Part shown: positions 5,643-14,091 of the stretch, piece by piece
Layout: every line of letters starts with the position of its first letter
How positions within the stretch are numbered: the first letter of the stretch is position 1
Assembly (NCBI GenBank): GCA_964595365.1
Contig: CAZQQC010000064.1
Location: 1-17,215, forward strand
Length of the DNA stretch: 17,215 bases
Direction of reading: 5' to 3'
DNA from: Fen-1258 sp964595365
GTDB lineage: Bacteria; Bacteroidota; Ignavibacteria; Ignavibacteriales; Melioribacteraceae
Position numbers and translations under genes: made by a program
The notes under the pieces: model-generated
What the model saw: the letters and a program-made list of their open reading frames with translations, nothing else
Databases searched by the model: none
Told to the model about the DNA's origin: nothing

Positions 5643-6551
5643 ATGCTAGTTAAATCCGGATTTGTAACAATCATAGGGAAACCGAATGCCGGCAAATCGA
5701 CCTTGATGAATGCTCTCGTTGGCGAGAAGCTTTCGATAGTTACAAGTAAGCCGCAGACAACGCGTAAAAGAATTCTCGGTATTTTATCTGCCGATAATTA
5801 CCAAATTATTTTTGTAGACACACCCGGTATTCTTAATCCGGAATACCTTTTGCAAGAGCGAATGCTGGAGTATGTTTATGCATCGGTTAAAGATGCAGAT
5901 ATTATTTTGGTGATTATCGACGTCAAAAACGATCCCACCGGTTCAAAAACTTTGTCGGACTCAGTGGTTGCTCGAATTCTCTCGGAGCTTGAAACTAAAA
6001 AGATGCTCGTACTAAATAAGATCGATTTATCGGACCAGCCTTCCGTCGAAAAACTGATCGGCGATTTGTCGATGAAGAATATTTTCGAAAAAATAATTCC
6101 CGTATCTGCAAAAGAAGAATTCAATATTTTGTCGGTAACAGAAACGATTGTAGAATTTTTGCCGGAACATCCGAAATATTTTCCGGATGATAATTTGAGC
6201 GGGGCAAACGAACGCTTCTTTGTTTCCGAAATTATCCGCGAAAAAATATTTGAGCTCTACCGCAACGAAGTTCCTTACAGCACGGAGGTTTTAATTGAAG
6301 ATTTTAAGGAGCGTGAAAACTCCAAGCATTACATAAACGCGTCTATAGTTGTAGAAAGGGAATCGCAGAAACCGATCGTTCTTGGCGCGAAAGGGGACTT
6401 AATAAAAAAATTAGGGCAGACAGCACGCACCGACATAGAAAAATTTCTTCAGCACGAAGTCTATCTCGATCTTCATGTTAAAGTAAAAGAGAAATGGCGT
6501 TCGGATCCCGGCATGTTAAAATCTTTTGGCTATTCTTTTGACGATGAGTAA
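5643..6551 (+). CDS. era: GTPase Era
   Basis: Era binds 16S rRNA and promotes 30S subunit assembly. At 302 residues it is standard length. G-motifs are in order: G1 GKPNAGKST (12-20), the switch segment KPQTTR (36-41), G3 DTPG (59-62), G4 NKID (125-128) and G5 SAK (155-157). The C-terminal KH domain follows (about 195-285), with the RNA-binding loop LGAKGDLIKKLG (247-258), and ends in the typical VKEKWR. ATG 5643 gives the expected N-terminus (KSGFVTIIGKPN), although no strong Shine-Dalgarno is seen. It is first of a seven-gene overlapping run. A promoter should lie in 5548-5642, but I could not recognise one. Confidence 0.97.
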   Translation: MLVKSGFVTIIGKPNAGKSTLMNALVGEKLSIVTSKPQTTRKRILGILSADNYQIIFVDTPGILNPEYLLQERMLEYVYASVKDADIILVIIDVKNDPTGSKTLSDSVVARILSELETKKMLVLNKIDLSDQPSVEKLIGDLSMKNIFEKIIPVSAKEEFNILSVTETIVEFLPEHPKYFPDDNLSGANERFFVSEIIREKIFELYRNEVPYSTEVLIEDFKERENSKHYINASIVVERESQKPIVLGAKGDLIKKLGQTARTDIEKFLQHEVYLDLHVKVKEKWRSDPGMLKSFGYSFDDE

Positions 6552-7497
6552 ACTTCCTCGAAAAACGACAGGCAAATATTTTGGCGAGAGCGCACTTCTT
6601 TTAATGACTTTAATCTGGGGAGCGACATTCGTAATTGTTAAAGAATCGCTTCACGATATCTCTTCCACACTTTTTATTGCTTTCAGATTTGCTATCGCAG
6701 CCGGCGTGTTAGCTGTGATCATGTTGGTTAGAAAAAATAAGATTGACAGAGAATCAATATTTCCCGGCATCTTCTTGGGATTGCTACTTTTTCTGGGTTT
6801 CGTTACACAGACAATCGGGTTGAAAAATACATCTGCAACAAAATCTGGTTTCATTACAGGTTCGCTTGTAGTTATGGTCCCCGTTTTTCAAATGATAATT
6901 GAAAAACGAATGCCTGCTAAAGGTGCTGTGACTGGAACAATACTTGTTTTTTTCGGAATACTTTTCCTTTCAAGCGGCGGAAGTTCTATTACAACATTCT
7001 TAAGCGAACTTGGATCAAATTTCAATTTCGGCGATGGTATGACTCTGATTTGTGCAATGTTCTTTGCTGTCCATATCGTTTACATCGATATCATTTCTGC
7101 AAAAAATGATTACTGGACAATTCTAATTGCACAACTTGTAACGGTTTCGTTGCTGAGTTTCATCGCGGCAGTTATTTTTGCCGGAGTTTCATATGAAGGT
7201 ATACATGTTTCCCCAACTAAGTATCTGTTGTTTGGATTGCTATATACTTCGCTGCTCGCCACACTTTTCAATATAGGTTTGCAGACAAAATTTCAAAAAG
7301 TGGTTAGTCCTACAAAAGCCGGAATAATTTATTCTTTCGAACCGATCTTCGCAGCAATCTTTGCTTTCTTTTTACTCAACGAAAAAATCAGTAATTTTGG
7401 TTTAGCAGGAGGCGCTTTGATTTTTTTCGGTCTGATTGTTTCGGAAGTGTTCGATTCAATTTTTAGCAAAGATCAAAAAGGAAATGGTTCGCGCTGA
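6544..7497 (+). CDS. EamA-family (DMT) transporter
   Basis: This 317-residue integral membrane protein belongs to the drug/metabolite transporter superfamily. It has two tandem EamA repeats, about 14-150 and 165-305, giving roughly ten helices. Each repeat shows the usual marks: LIWGATFVIVKESL near the first helix and RFAIAAG in the third, then in the second half SFEPIFAAIFAFFLLNEKIS, the typical ExxxA.....l.E motif. Substrates of this family vary (amino acids, metabolites, drugs) and cannot be named here. ATG 6544 lies inside the end of era, an 8-base overlap. The open frame begins at a TTG six codons earlier, which is a less likely start. The 3' end overlaps the acylphosphatase gene by 14 bases. 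Confidence 0.88.
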   Translation: MSKLPRKTTGKYFGESALLLMTLIWGATFVIVKESLHDISSTLFIAFRFAIAAGVLAVIMLVRKNKIDRESIFPGIFLGLLLFLGFVTQTIGLKNTSATKSGFITGSLVVMVPVFQMIIEKRMPAKGAVTGTILVFFGILFLSSGGSSITTFLSELGSNFNFGDGMTLICAMFFAVHIVYIDIISAKNDYWTILIAQLVTVSLLSFIAAVIFAGVSYEGIHVSPTKYLLFGLLYTSLLATLFNIGLQTKFQKVVSPTKAGIIYSFEPIFAAIFAFFLLNEKISNFGLAGGALIFFGLIVSEVFDSIFSKDQKGNGSR

Positions 7498-7756
7498 AAT
7501 TATAGTGAACGGGATGGTTCAGGGGGTTGGGTTCCGATATTTTGTTTTGCGAAATGCCGAACGGCTCCAGCTTAACGGTTATACCAAAAATTTGCGAAGC
7601 GGGGAAGTTTATACTGTTGTTGAAGGCGAGAAAGCTATTGTTGAAGAGATGTACAATATAATTCGTGTAGGACCGGCTTATGCTGATGTTAAAAGCGCTT
7701 CCATCAAATGGGAAGAACCAAAAAATGAATTCACACGATTTGAGATAAGATATTGA
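7484..7756 (+). CDS. acyP: Acylphosphatase
   Basis: The 90-residue protein is a typical acylphosphatase, a small cytosolic enzyme that hydrolyses acyl phosphates such as carbamoyl or acetyl phosphate. The phosphate-binding loop is VQGVGFR (12-18) with catalytic R18, and the second active-site residue is N36 in GYTKNLRSGEV. The motif usually reads GRVQGVGFR, and here M replaces the R. ATG 7484 has AAAAGGA just upstream and gives the family's usual N-terminus. The open frame extends 16 codons further upstream to a TTG, but that part lies inside the EamA gene and is not credible. The stop overlaps the ispF start by four bases. Confidence 0.93.
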   Translation: MVRAEIIVNGMVQGVGFRYFVLRNAERLQLNGYTKNLRSGEVYTVVEGEKAIVEEMYNIIRVGPAYADVKSASIKWEEPKNEFTRFEIRY

Positions 7757-8244
7757 GCGTACAATTCAAGATCGGTTTTGGTTATGATGTTCACCGGTTT
7801 GCCGAGAATCGTAAATTGATTATTGGCGGCATTGAAGTACCGCACACAAAAGGTCTCGCCGGTCATTCAGATGCAGACGTTCTTCTTCACTCAGTTTGCG
7901 ATGCAGTTCTTGGAGCGCTTGCCCTTGGTGATATCGGTCATCATTTCCCGAACTCCGATCCGAAGTACAAGGGTATTGATAGCAAAAATCTTCTCGGTGA
8001 AGTGTACTATTTGATGAGGGAAAAACATTTCGAAATCGGAAATATCGATGCGACGGTTTTACTTGAGCAGCCGAAGTTAGAACCGTTCATTCCAAAAATG
8101 AAATCGGAGATAGCCAAAATTTTGAATACTTACGAAGACCAAATTTCAATTAAAGCAACTACGTCGGAAGGTTTGGGTTTTGCCGGACGTGAAGAAGGTT
8201 GCGCCGCATACTCGGTTGTTCTTCTCACCAAAAAAGATAAATGA
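7753..8244 (+). CDS. ispF: 2-C-methyl-D-erythritol 2,4-cyclodiphosphate synthase
   Basis: IspF cyclises CDP-methylerythritol 2-phosphate to MEcPP in the non-mevalonate isoprenoid pathway. The 163 residues carry the full active site. D12 and H14 (GYDVHRF) with H46 (end of GHSDADVLLH, 37-46) hold the metal, and TTSEGLGF (136-143) is the nucleotide-binding signature. D69 in PNSDPKYKG is also typical. The start must be TTG 7753, because no ATG lies between the previous stop and the conserved FKIGFGYDVH. TTG overlaps the acylphosphatase TGA. ispD is not adjacent. The 3' end overlaps the DedA gene by four bases (ATGA). Confidence 0.96.
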   Translation: MSVQFKIGFGYDVHRFAENRKLIIGGIEVPHTKGLAGHSDADVLLHSVCDAVLGALALGDIGHHFPNSDPKYKGIDSKNLLGEVYYLMREKHFEIGNIDATVLLEQPKLEPFIPKMKSEIAKILNTYEDQISIKATTSEGLGFAGREEGCAAYSVVLLTKKDK

Positions 8245-8870
8245 TGCTTCAAGATATAATTTCCTATATAGGCACACTTGATCCCGCGCTAATTTACGTT
8301 GTGCTTTTCTTTTTCTCTTTTGTTGAAAATATTTTTCCGCCTTCGCCAAGTGATTTTGTTATACTGATCGGCTCAACTTTGATCGCTAAATCGGCAGTCG
8401 GATTTATCCCGATCTTACTTTTAACAAGTGTTGGTAGCGCAATCGGATTCATTGTGATGTACTACTTCGGAAAATTTCTTGGTGAAAAATTTCTACGCTC
8501 CGCGAAATTCAAATTCATTAAGCATGAGTCTTTGGAAAAGGCGGATCTATTTTTTCACAAGTATGGTTACAATTTAATTTTGATCAACCGTTTTTTACCG
8601 GGCACGCGCGCTGTGGTCAGTTTCTTTTCCGGTGTTCATAAATTGAAACCTGCAAGAACATTTTTTTATGCTGCGACAAGTTCTTTTTTCTGGAATGCAC
8701 TTTTGATTTTCTTCGGCATTCAGCTCGGCAGAAACTTAGATCTGGTTGATTATTATCTTTCAAAATATTCCGAAATAGTTCTTCTATTAACAGCGGTGGT
8801 CATCATTGTAATTATTGTCAAGCACGTACTAAAGAAAAGAAAAAGCCATGAACTTTCTGAAAAAAAATAG
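8241..8870 (+). CDS. DedA-family membrane protein
   Basis: The 209-residue integral membrane protein belongs to the DedA (SNARE-associated, VTT) family. The early ENIFPPSPSDFV (29-40) carries the conserved acidic residue and paired prolines. NRFLPGTRAVVSFFSG (116-131) is the signature segment, including both conserved Arg residues, R117 and R123. Several hydrophobic stretches surround them, and the tail is basic (KKRKSHELSEKK). Characterised relatives flip or carry phospholipids or undecaprenyl phosphate and support envelope homeostasis. The exact lipid here is unknown. Two ATGs at 8241 and 8244 are possible, and the first overlaps the ispF stop. The last 23 bases overlap lnt, another envelope gene. 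Confidence 0.92.
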   Translation: MMLQDIISYIGTLDPALIYVVLFFFSFVENIFPPSPSDFVILIGSTLIAKSAVGFIPILLLTSVGSAIGFIVMYYFGKFLGEKFLRSAKFKFIKHESLEKADLFFHKYGYNLILINRFLPGTRAVVSFFSGVHKLKPARTFFYAATSSFFWNALLIFFGIQLGRNLDLVDYYLSKYSEIVLLLTAVVIIVIIVKHVLKKRKSHELSEKK

Positions 8871-10503
8871 ACTTCTGCTTCTGCCCGGGCAAAAGAAAGA
8901 AAGAAATAGAAATTTGTTGTTGGGTACTGCAAGCGGGATTATGCTGGGACTTTCATTCCCGCCGATTCCTTTTCCATTCTTAGTTTTCTTTGCATTGATT
9001 CCGTATTTCTTTGTCCTTGAGAAAAAAGAAAATCTTTTTTCGGTAAATCGGTTTACTTACTTCACGCTTTTCTTTTTTAACCTTATTACTTTATACTGGA
9101 TCGGAAGCTGGACCAAAGAAGCCGATAAGTTTCTGATGATCTCGGGTGCAGCCCTTCTGGTTTTCAATCCTCTCTTTTATCTGATCGTATCAACTCTCTA
9201 CTATTTTTCAAGAAAGAGTTTTGGAAAGAAGGCTGCACTTTATCTTTTCCCTTTCTACTGGGTGTCGTTCGAATTTCTTTACAGCTTAACAGACTTACGC
9301 TTTCCCTGGTTAACACTCGGTAATTCGCTGCCCTATCTGAATCACATGATTCAAATTGCCGATGTCGTAGGCGTGTACGGGTTGTCGTTGATGATTCTGT
9401 TTGTGAACCTCTTTCTCTATCTCGCTCTGAAAGATGTTGCGGAAACAAAAAAAATAAATTGGCAATTTGGAATTGCAGCTTTAACCATAATTGTTTTTGT
9501 TCTCACTTACGGAATTATCCGAGAAAACAGTTTCAAAATTTCGGATACAAAAGTTAGAGTAGGGTTGATTCAACCGAACCTGAATCCATGGGATAAATGG
9601 CAGGAAGGTAATCTAGATAAACAATTGGATTTGTATTTGGATTTATCTCAACGTGCAATTAAGGAAGGGGCTAAATTAATTATCTGGCCGGAATCGGCAT
9701 TGCCTGTATATCTGCTTTCAGGTAATCATGAATTGGAAGTTGCGCGGATTCGTCAATTCGTTTCTTCCCAAAATGTTTTCTTAATGACCGGAATGCCCGA
9801 CATGAATTTTTATTTCAACGAAAACGAAGCGCCAAAAGATGCCAAAAAAACCCCGGGCGGTTACTTGTACACATCTTATAATTCAATACTTTTATTCTCG
9901 CCGCACGATTTCAATATTCAAAAATATGGTAAGATAAAACTTGTCCCCTTTGGCGAGCACGTTCCGTTTGTTGAAGAGCTTCCGTTTCTTGGCAATTTTA
10001 TCAAATGGCAGGTTGGCATTTCAAGCTGGAACGTTGGTACGCAACAAACTGTCTTCGATTTTAATCACTTAAACGGCATTCTTCTTAAAGCCGCCGGTGT
10101 TGTTTGCATAGAGTCGATCTATCCCGAATTTGTTACCGCTTTTGTTGCAGAAGGCGCCGACCTAATTGTGGTTGCAACAAATGACAGCTGGTACGGATAT
10201 TCAAGCGGTCCGTTCCAGCATAAAGAAATTTCTGTTTTGAGAGCGGTTGAAAACCGTAAAAGTATTGTGCGGGCTGCAAACGGCGGCATCAGTTGCATAA
10301 TAAATCCGCTTGGAAAAACAATTTCCGAAACAAAATTGTTCACGAAAGATTTTCTTGTTGGCGATGTAAACATTCAAGACGTACCAAGTTTCTATTCAAA
10401 ATATCCATACATCTTTCCGTTAGCTGCTTCTTTGGTTTCGGTTTTAACCGTTTTATTTTTTATCTACAGAAAATTACCATTTAGGAAAAAGAAAAAGTCA
10501 TGA
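8848..10503 (+). CDS. lnt: Apolipoprotein N-acyltransferase
   Basis: Lnt adds the third acyl chain to the N-terminal Cys of lipoproteins in the inner membrane. Its presence implies a Gram-negative envelope with triacylated lipoproteins. The 551 residues split into an N-terminal membrane part (about 23-225), a periplasmic nitrilase-like domain (about 235-510) and a C-terminal anchor helix (about 521-540). The catalytic triad is E282 (WPESALP), K364 (KIKLVPFGEH) and C420 (GVVCIESIYPE). NDSWYG (445-450) and HKEISVLRAVENRK also match the family. It is slightly long (E. coli has 512). ATG 8848 lies 23 bases inside the DedA gene with a purine-rich upstream stretch. The 3' end overlaps ltaE by four bases. 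Confidence 0.96.
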   Translation: MNFLKKNRLLLLPGQKKERNRNLLLGTASGIMLGLSFPPIPFPFLVFFALIPYFFVLEKKENLFSVNRFTYFTLFFFNLITLYWIGSWTKEADKFLMISGAALLVFNPLFYLIVSTLYYFSRKSFGKKAALYLFPFYWVSFEFLYSLTDLRFPWLTLGNSLPYLNHMIQIADVVGVYGLSLMILFVNLFLYLALKDVAETKKINWQFGIAALTIIVFVLTYGIIRENSFKISDTKVRVGLIQPNLNPWDKWQEGNLDKQLDLYLDLSQRAIKEGAKLIIWPESALPVYLLSGNHELEVARIRQFVSSQNVFLMTGMPDMNFYFNENEAPKDAKKTPGGYLYTSYNSILLFSPHDFNIQKYGKIKLVPFGEHVPFVEELPFLGNFIKWQVGISSWNVGTQQTVFDFNHLNGILLKAAGVVCIESIYPEFVTAFVAEGADLIVVATNDSWYGYSSGPFQHKEISVLRAVENRKSIVRAANGGISCIINPLGKTISETKLFTKDFLVGDVNIQDVPSFYSKYPYIFPLAASLVSVLTVLFFIYRKLPFRKKKKS

Positions 10504-11531
10504 AAAAATTTATTGATCTCAGAAGCGATACAGTAACAAAGCCATCGGAAGGAATGCGCAAAGCAATGTATGAAGCTGAAGTTGGCGATGATGTTTACAA
10601 AGAAGATCCGACTGCAAACAAACTTGAATCTTTCGCTTCCGAACTGCTCGGAAAAGAAGCTGCACTTTTTGTTCCGAGTGGAGTGATGGGCAATCAAATA
10701 TCGTTGAATGTGTTAACAAATCCGGGAGACGAAGTTATCTGCGAAAAAGACTCTCACATTTTTCAATACGAGTCCGGTTCTCCGGCAGCGTTGAGTGGTA
10801 TTCAACTTAGCCTGATTGAAGGCACCAAAGGAATTTTTACCCCGGAACAGGTTGAACCATTAATTAGACCGGCAAGCGCATATTACATGGCACGAACAAA
10901 AGTGATGGAAGTTGAGAACACCCATAACCGTGCTGGCGGAACAATTAACCCCTTAGAAAATATTCGAGCATTAAGCAAACTTGCCATGAAACACAATCTT
11001 TATTTTCATCTTGACGGCGCAAGAATTTGGAATGCATCTGTTGAAACCGGGATTCTCCCTTCAGAATATGCTTCACACTTCGACACGGTATCGTGCTGTC
11101 TTTCAAAAGGGTTGGGTGCGCCGATCGGTTCTATAATAGCAGGCAAAAAAGATTTTATCAAAGAAGCTTACCGTAAAAGAAAAGCCTGGGGCGGAGGAAT
11201 GAGGCAGGTGGGTGTTATTGCTGCCGCGGGATTATATGCATTAAAAAATAATATTTCGCGATTGAAAGAAGATCATGAAAAAGCAAAAAAGCTGGCTTAC
11301 ATTCTTGCCGGGATAAAAAATGTTAATGTCGATCTTGCAAACGTTGAAACAAACATTGTGATGTTCTCTGTTGTTAATTTGAATGTGGAAGATTTCTTGA
11401 AAAAATGCAGCGAGGACAATTTGCTTCTTGGCACCGGAAAAGTTGGAATTATAAGAGCGGTAACCCATATGGATGTTTCGTTCGAAGAAATAAATCAAGC
11501 GGCAAAAATTATTGAGAAAGTTGTTGCGTAA
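10500..11531 (+). CDS. ltaE: Low-specificity L-threonine aldolase
   Basis: This PLP enzyme cleaves threonine or allo-threonine to glycine and acetaldehyde (beta-eliminating lyase family). The 343 residues show the N-terminal DLRSDTVTKPS (6-16) and H86 (DSHIFQYE), which stacks on PLP. ENTHN (139-143), D172 in HLDGARIWNA and the Schiff-base lysine K203 in LSKGLGAPIGS follow. The length is normal. Allo-selectivity or relaxed specificity cannot be read from sequence. ATG 10500 overlaps the lnt stop (ATGA). It is the last gene of the seven-gene overlapping run. No clear terminator follows in 11532-11587, only AT-rich sequence. Confidence 0.94.
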   Translation: MKKFIDLRSDTVTKPSEGMRKAMYEAEVGDDVYKEDPTANKLESFASELLGKEAALFVPSGVMGNQISLNVLTNPGDEVICEKDSHIFQYESGSPAALSGIQLSLIEGTKGIFTPEQVEPLIRPASAYYMARTKVMEVENTHNRAGGTINPLENIRALSKLAMKHNLYFHLDGARIWNASVETGILPSEYASHFDTVSCCLSKGLGAPIGSIIAGKKDFIKEAYRKRKAWGGGMRQVGVIAAAGLYALKNNISRLKEDHEKAKKLAYILAGIKNVNVDLANVETNIVMFSVVNLNVEDFLKKCSEDNLLLGTGKVGIIRAVTHMDVSFEEINQAAKIIEKVVA

Positions 11532-11587
11532 TCTTTATTTGAAAAAAAATTCTTGAATATAAATTTCGAAATAAATTTGGAAGCGAA

Positions 11588-12037
11588 ATGGAAAAATCTA
11601 AATTCACGCATAAAATAGTTGAAGTTGTAAAATTTCATGAAGTAGATATGCTTGGCGTCTGCAATAATTCAGTTTACTTTACATACTTCGAGGATGCTAG
11701 AATTCGCTACCTCCGCGATTTAAAATTTAAGCGGAGTCTTTCGGAAATTTTGGACGGAAATTCTTTTGTTATTATGGCACATAACGAATGCGATTATCTG
11801 GAACCCTCGGTTCTCGACGATGAATTGAATGTTTATACGAGAATCGATTTCATCAAAAACACCAGCTTCGGGCTAAAACATATCGTAGAAAACTCAAAGA
11901 CCGGTAGAATTATCGCCAGAGGTAGCGGTGTAATGGTTCATATTGATAAGCACAGCAAAAAGCCTATGCCGATCCCCAAAGAATTTTATGACGCTGTTAA
12001 ATCTGTTGAAAGCGAAGTTAAGATACTAAAAGTCTAA
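11588..12037 (+). CDS. Acyl-CoA thioesterase, 4-hydroxybenzoyl-CoA thioesterase (hot-dog) family
   Basis: The 149-residue single hot-dog domain is of the YbgC/FadM type. The signature VKFHEVDMLGVCNNSVYFTYFEDAR covers residues 14-38, shown here without interruption only in part: HEVDMLGVCNN at 17-27 and YFEDAR at 33-38. D20 is the expected catalytic Asp, and N27 and E35 are conserved. These enzymes hydrolyse acyl-CoA thioesters, often as a housekeeping function. The chain length preferred is unknown. The ATG at 11588 has GGAAG four bases upstream. It follows ltaE after 56 AT-rich bases holding a weak TATAAA-like element (11558-11563), so it may have its own promoter. Its last 12 bases overlap the end of the convergent acyltransferase gene. 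Confidence 0.87.
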   Translation: MEKSKFTHKIVEVVKFHEVDMLGVCNNSVYFTYFEDARIRYLRDLKFKRSLSEILDGNSFVIMAHNECDYLEPSVLDDELNVYTRIDFIKNTSFGLKHIVENSKTGRIIARGSGVMVHIDKHSKKPMPIPKEFYDAVKSVESEVKILKV

Positions 12038-13177
12038 CAGAAAAATTCCGTTGATTCCGAATATTACCAACCCTGCTGCGACAAAACCGTAAACAATCCT
12101 TTTCGAAATTTGCGGATATTGTTTTTTCGACCAGCTCCAAAGTTTAGCTGCATAAATCATCAGAACGCATATTGCGAGCGTGACAAAAACACACCAGAAA
12201 ATGTTTAGTTGTCCCCCGTAGAGATCAACAAGACTTTTGCCGCTGAAAAATTTACGAAAGATTACCTGCAAGTGGAGCCAGTAGATTAAAAGCGATTCCC
12301 TGCTGGCATCAAGAATGAACGAACTGTAATTTTCTTTTCGCCGAACATAATACCAGCAACAGCCAAGTATTGCAAAAACGACACCCAATCTTTCGATAAA
12401 AAATATCGGGTGAGGGCGTATTACTTCAGCATTATGTGGAATTACCAATCTGAGAAACAGTTCGCCAACTAGTGCAAAACAGATACCGGCAAGAATTATT
12501 TTTTGTACGAAAATTTTCTCGCCGTTTTTGTTACGTGCATCTACATAATATTTTGAAACTAGCGCTCCGGCAAATAGAAAATTGAACCATGGAAAAACCG
12601 GAAAGAGTGAACCGTTCAATGTGTTGAAATAACTTGCCAACGGTATAGGTAAAAAATTGTTGAGGTCGATTTTCCATAATACCGGACTGAGTGCAAGAAC
12701 AATTATTAGTACAATAGCCACGAAAATATAGAACGACTTTTCGCTTTTGAAAATTATCCTGGCAAAGAGAAGAATTAATAAACCAATGCCGATGCACTGC
12801 AAGATATCGACAATGAACAGTTGCTTGATAACATCCGGCGTCCAATGATTCATTAACTTCTGTATCGAATAATAGGGCGGATGAAGGGAGTAACCTGCAA
12901 GAAGAATTATTCCGATTCGCAGAAGTTTTTTCCAGAATGCTTTACCGAACTTTCTCAGATCGTCAGTTCCCTTCTGAAGCGACAGTACAAAAACGAGACC
13001 GGAGACAAAAAGAAAAGAAGGAGCTACCAGACCGTTTATGAAATTTAGAAGCGAGAACCACGCTTGACCTTTAATTGACGGATCCAGCAATTCATTGAAA
13101 ACATGAACTTCGACCATCACAAGTATTGCGAGACCGCGCAGCATATCTATAAACAACGCCCGATTTTTTGTGTTCAT
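12026..13177 (-). CDS. HGSNAT-type (DUF1624-like) membrane acyltransferase
   Basis: The 383-residue multi-spanning protein has about ten helices. The opening RALFIDMLRGLAILVMVEVH, with H25, and then FLFVSGLVFVLSLQKG (55-70) match the heparan-alpha-glucosaminide N-acetyltransferase catalytic family. That family is related in layout to acyltransferase-3 proteins, which move acyl groups from cytoplasmic acyl-CoA to envelope glycans. Other matching parts are FIVDILQCIGIGLL (121-134), FPVFPWFNFLFAGALVSKYY (192-211) and RESLLIYWLHLQVIF (293-307) with H302. The acceptor is unknown. ATG 13177 has GAGAGA upstream on the minus strand. It is convergent with, and overlaps, the thioesterase gene. A divergent gap of 142 bases (13178-13319) separates it from the exonuclease gene; I see no clear promoter there. 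Confidence 0.8.
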   Translation of the reverse strand: MNTKNRALFIDMLRGLAILVMVEVHVFNELLDPSIKGQAWFSLLNFINGLVAPSFLFVSGLVFVLSLQKGTDDLRKFGKAFWKKLLRIGIILLAGYSLHPPYYSIQKLMNHWTPDVIKQLFIVDILQCIGIGLLILLFARIIFKSEKSFYIFVAIVLIIVLALSPVLWKIDLNNFLPIPLASYFNTLNGSLFPVFPWFNFLFAGALVSKYYVDARNKNGEKIFVQKIILAGICFALVGELFLRLVIPHNAEVIRPHPIFFIERLGVVFAILGCCWYYVRRKENYSSFILDASRESLLIYWLHLQVIFRKFFSGKSLVDLYGGQLNIFWCVFVTLAICVLMIYAAKLWSWSKKQYPQISKRIVYGFVAAGLVIFGINGIFLLDF

Positions 13178-13319
13178 TCATTCTCTCTTTTACCCGGAAC
13201 TAAAATAATGAAATAAATTTTTTAATCAATATGCAGCCATTGTAACATAAAATTTTCTTTGGGCTGTAAATTCAGTTCAAATTTTATTATGTTCTTAATG
13301 AAATAAAAAAAGGGGTGAA

Positions 13320-14006
13320 ATGAACCTTGTATTTGACATCGAAACAGTGGGCGTTGAGTTTGACGACCTCTCCGAATCGCAACAAGAATTTTTACTAAGA
13401 CATGCAGAACAGGAAAAAGACCAGCAAAGAAAGGACGAATTGATTGAAGAGGCTAAACGTTATTTGAGTCTCTATCCTTTAACAGCTAAAATTGTTGCAA
13501 TTGGTTTGCTGAATACCGAGAAAGAAAAATCGATGGTCTTGTATGAAAGCGGAACAAATGACGAATGGGTTGCAGAAGAAGAAGTTACAAAGTACAAACC
13601 GTTGACCGAACAGGAAATGCTGAAATATTTTTGGAGGTATGTTGACAAAGCAGAAAAGGTGATTTCCTTTAACGGCCGCAATTTCGATATTCCATTTATC
13701 TTGATACGCTCGGCGATCAATAAAATTAAGCCGTCTAAAAATTTAATGAGAAACCGCTTTGATACGAGTCTTCACCTTGATCTTCTGGAATTGTTCACGT
13801 TTTACGGTATTACAAAAAAATTCAATCTTGATTTTTATTGTCACGCATTCGGAATTGATTCGCCGAAATCAAAAGGAATAACCGGAATGGAAGTGAAGGA
13901 ACTTTACAAAGCCGGTAGAATCAAAGACATCGCTATTTACTGCGGTAAAGATGTTAATGCTACATACGAATTGTACAAAATTTGGAATCAGTATTTGAAT
14001 ATTTAG
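13320..14006 (+). CDS. PolB-like 3'-5' exonuclease (DEDDy)
   Basis: The 228-residue protein is a stand-alone predicted proofreading-type exonuclease of the DNA polymerase B exonuclease-like family. The DEDDy set is complete: Exo I FDIET (D6, E8), Exo II SFNGRNFDIPF with D123, and Exo III YCGKD with Y207 and D211. Between Exo I and the next strand lies a charged, probably helical insert (about 17-50), usual for this branch. No polymerase domain is present. A role in DNA repair or nucleic-acid trimming is inferred. The ATG at 13320 has a strong AGGGGTG (13311-13317). It stands alone; the 85-base gap before galE shows no terminator. Confidence 0.88.
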   Translation: MNLVFDIETVGVEFDDLSESQQEFLLRHAEQEKDQQRKDELIEEAKRYLSLYPLTAKIVAIGLLNTEKEKSMVLYESGTNDEWVAEEEVTKYKPLTEQEMLKYFWRYVDKAEKVISFNGRNFDIPFILIRSAINKIKPSKNLMRNRFDTSLHLDLLELFTFYGITKKFNLDFYCHAFGIDSPKSKGITGMEVKELYKAGRIKDIAIYCGKDVNATYELYKIWNQYLNI

Positions 14007-14091
14007 TAATCTATTAAGACAGTCACGAGCAATAATTAAGTTTCGTAAAAAAAATATTTTGTATTTTGGAACAAAGTAAAACGGAGACCTT

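Noticed and set aside
6526..6543. Six-codon TTG-initiated extension of the EamA transporter
   Set aside because: It would lengthen the overlap with era and has no ribosome binding site; ATG 6544 is the natural start.
9164..9448. 94-codon minus-strand open frame inside lnt
   Set aside because: Arg/Ser-rich composition, no recognisable domain, and lies fully inside a secure lnt gene; a shadow frame.
11570..11580. TAAATTTG as a Bacteroidota-type -7 element before the thioesterase
   Set aside because: It lies only about 8 bases before the ATG, leaving no leader, and no -33 partner is found at the right spacing.
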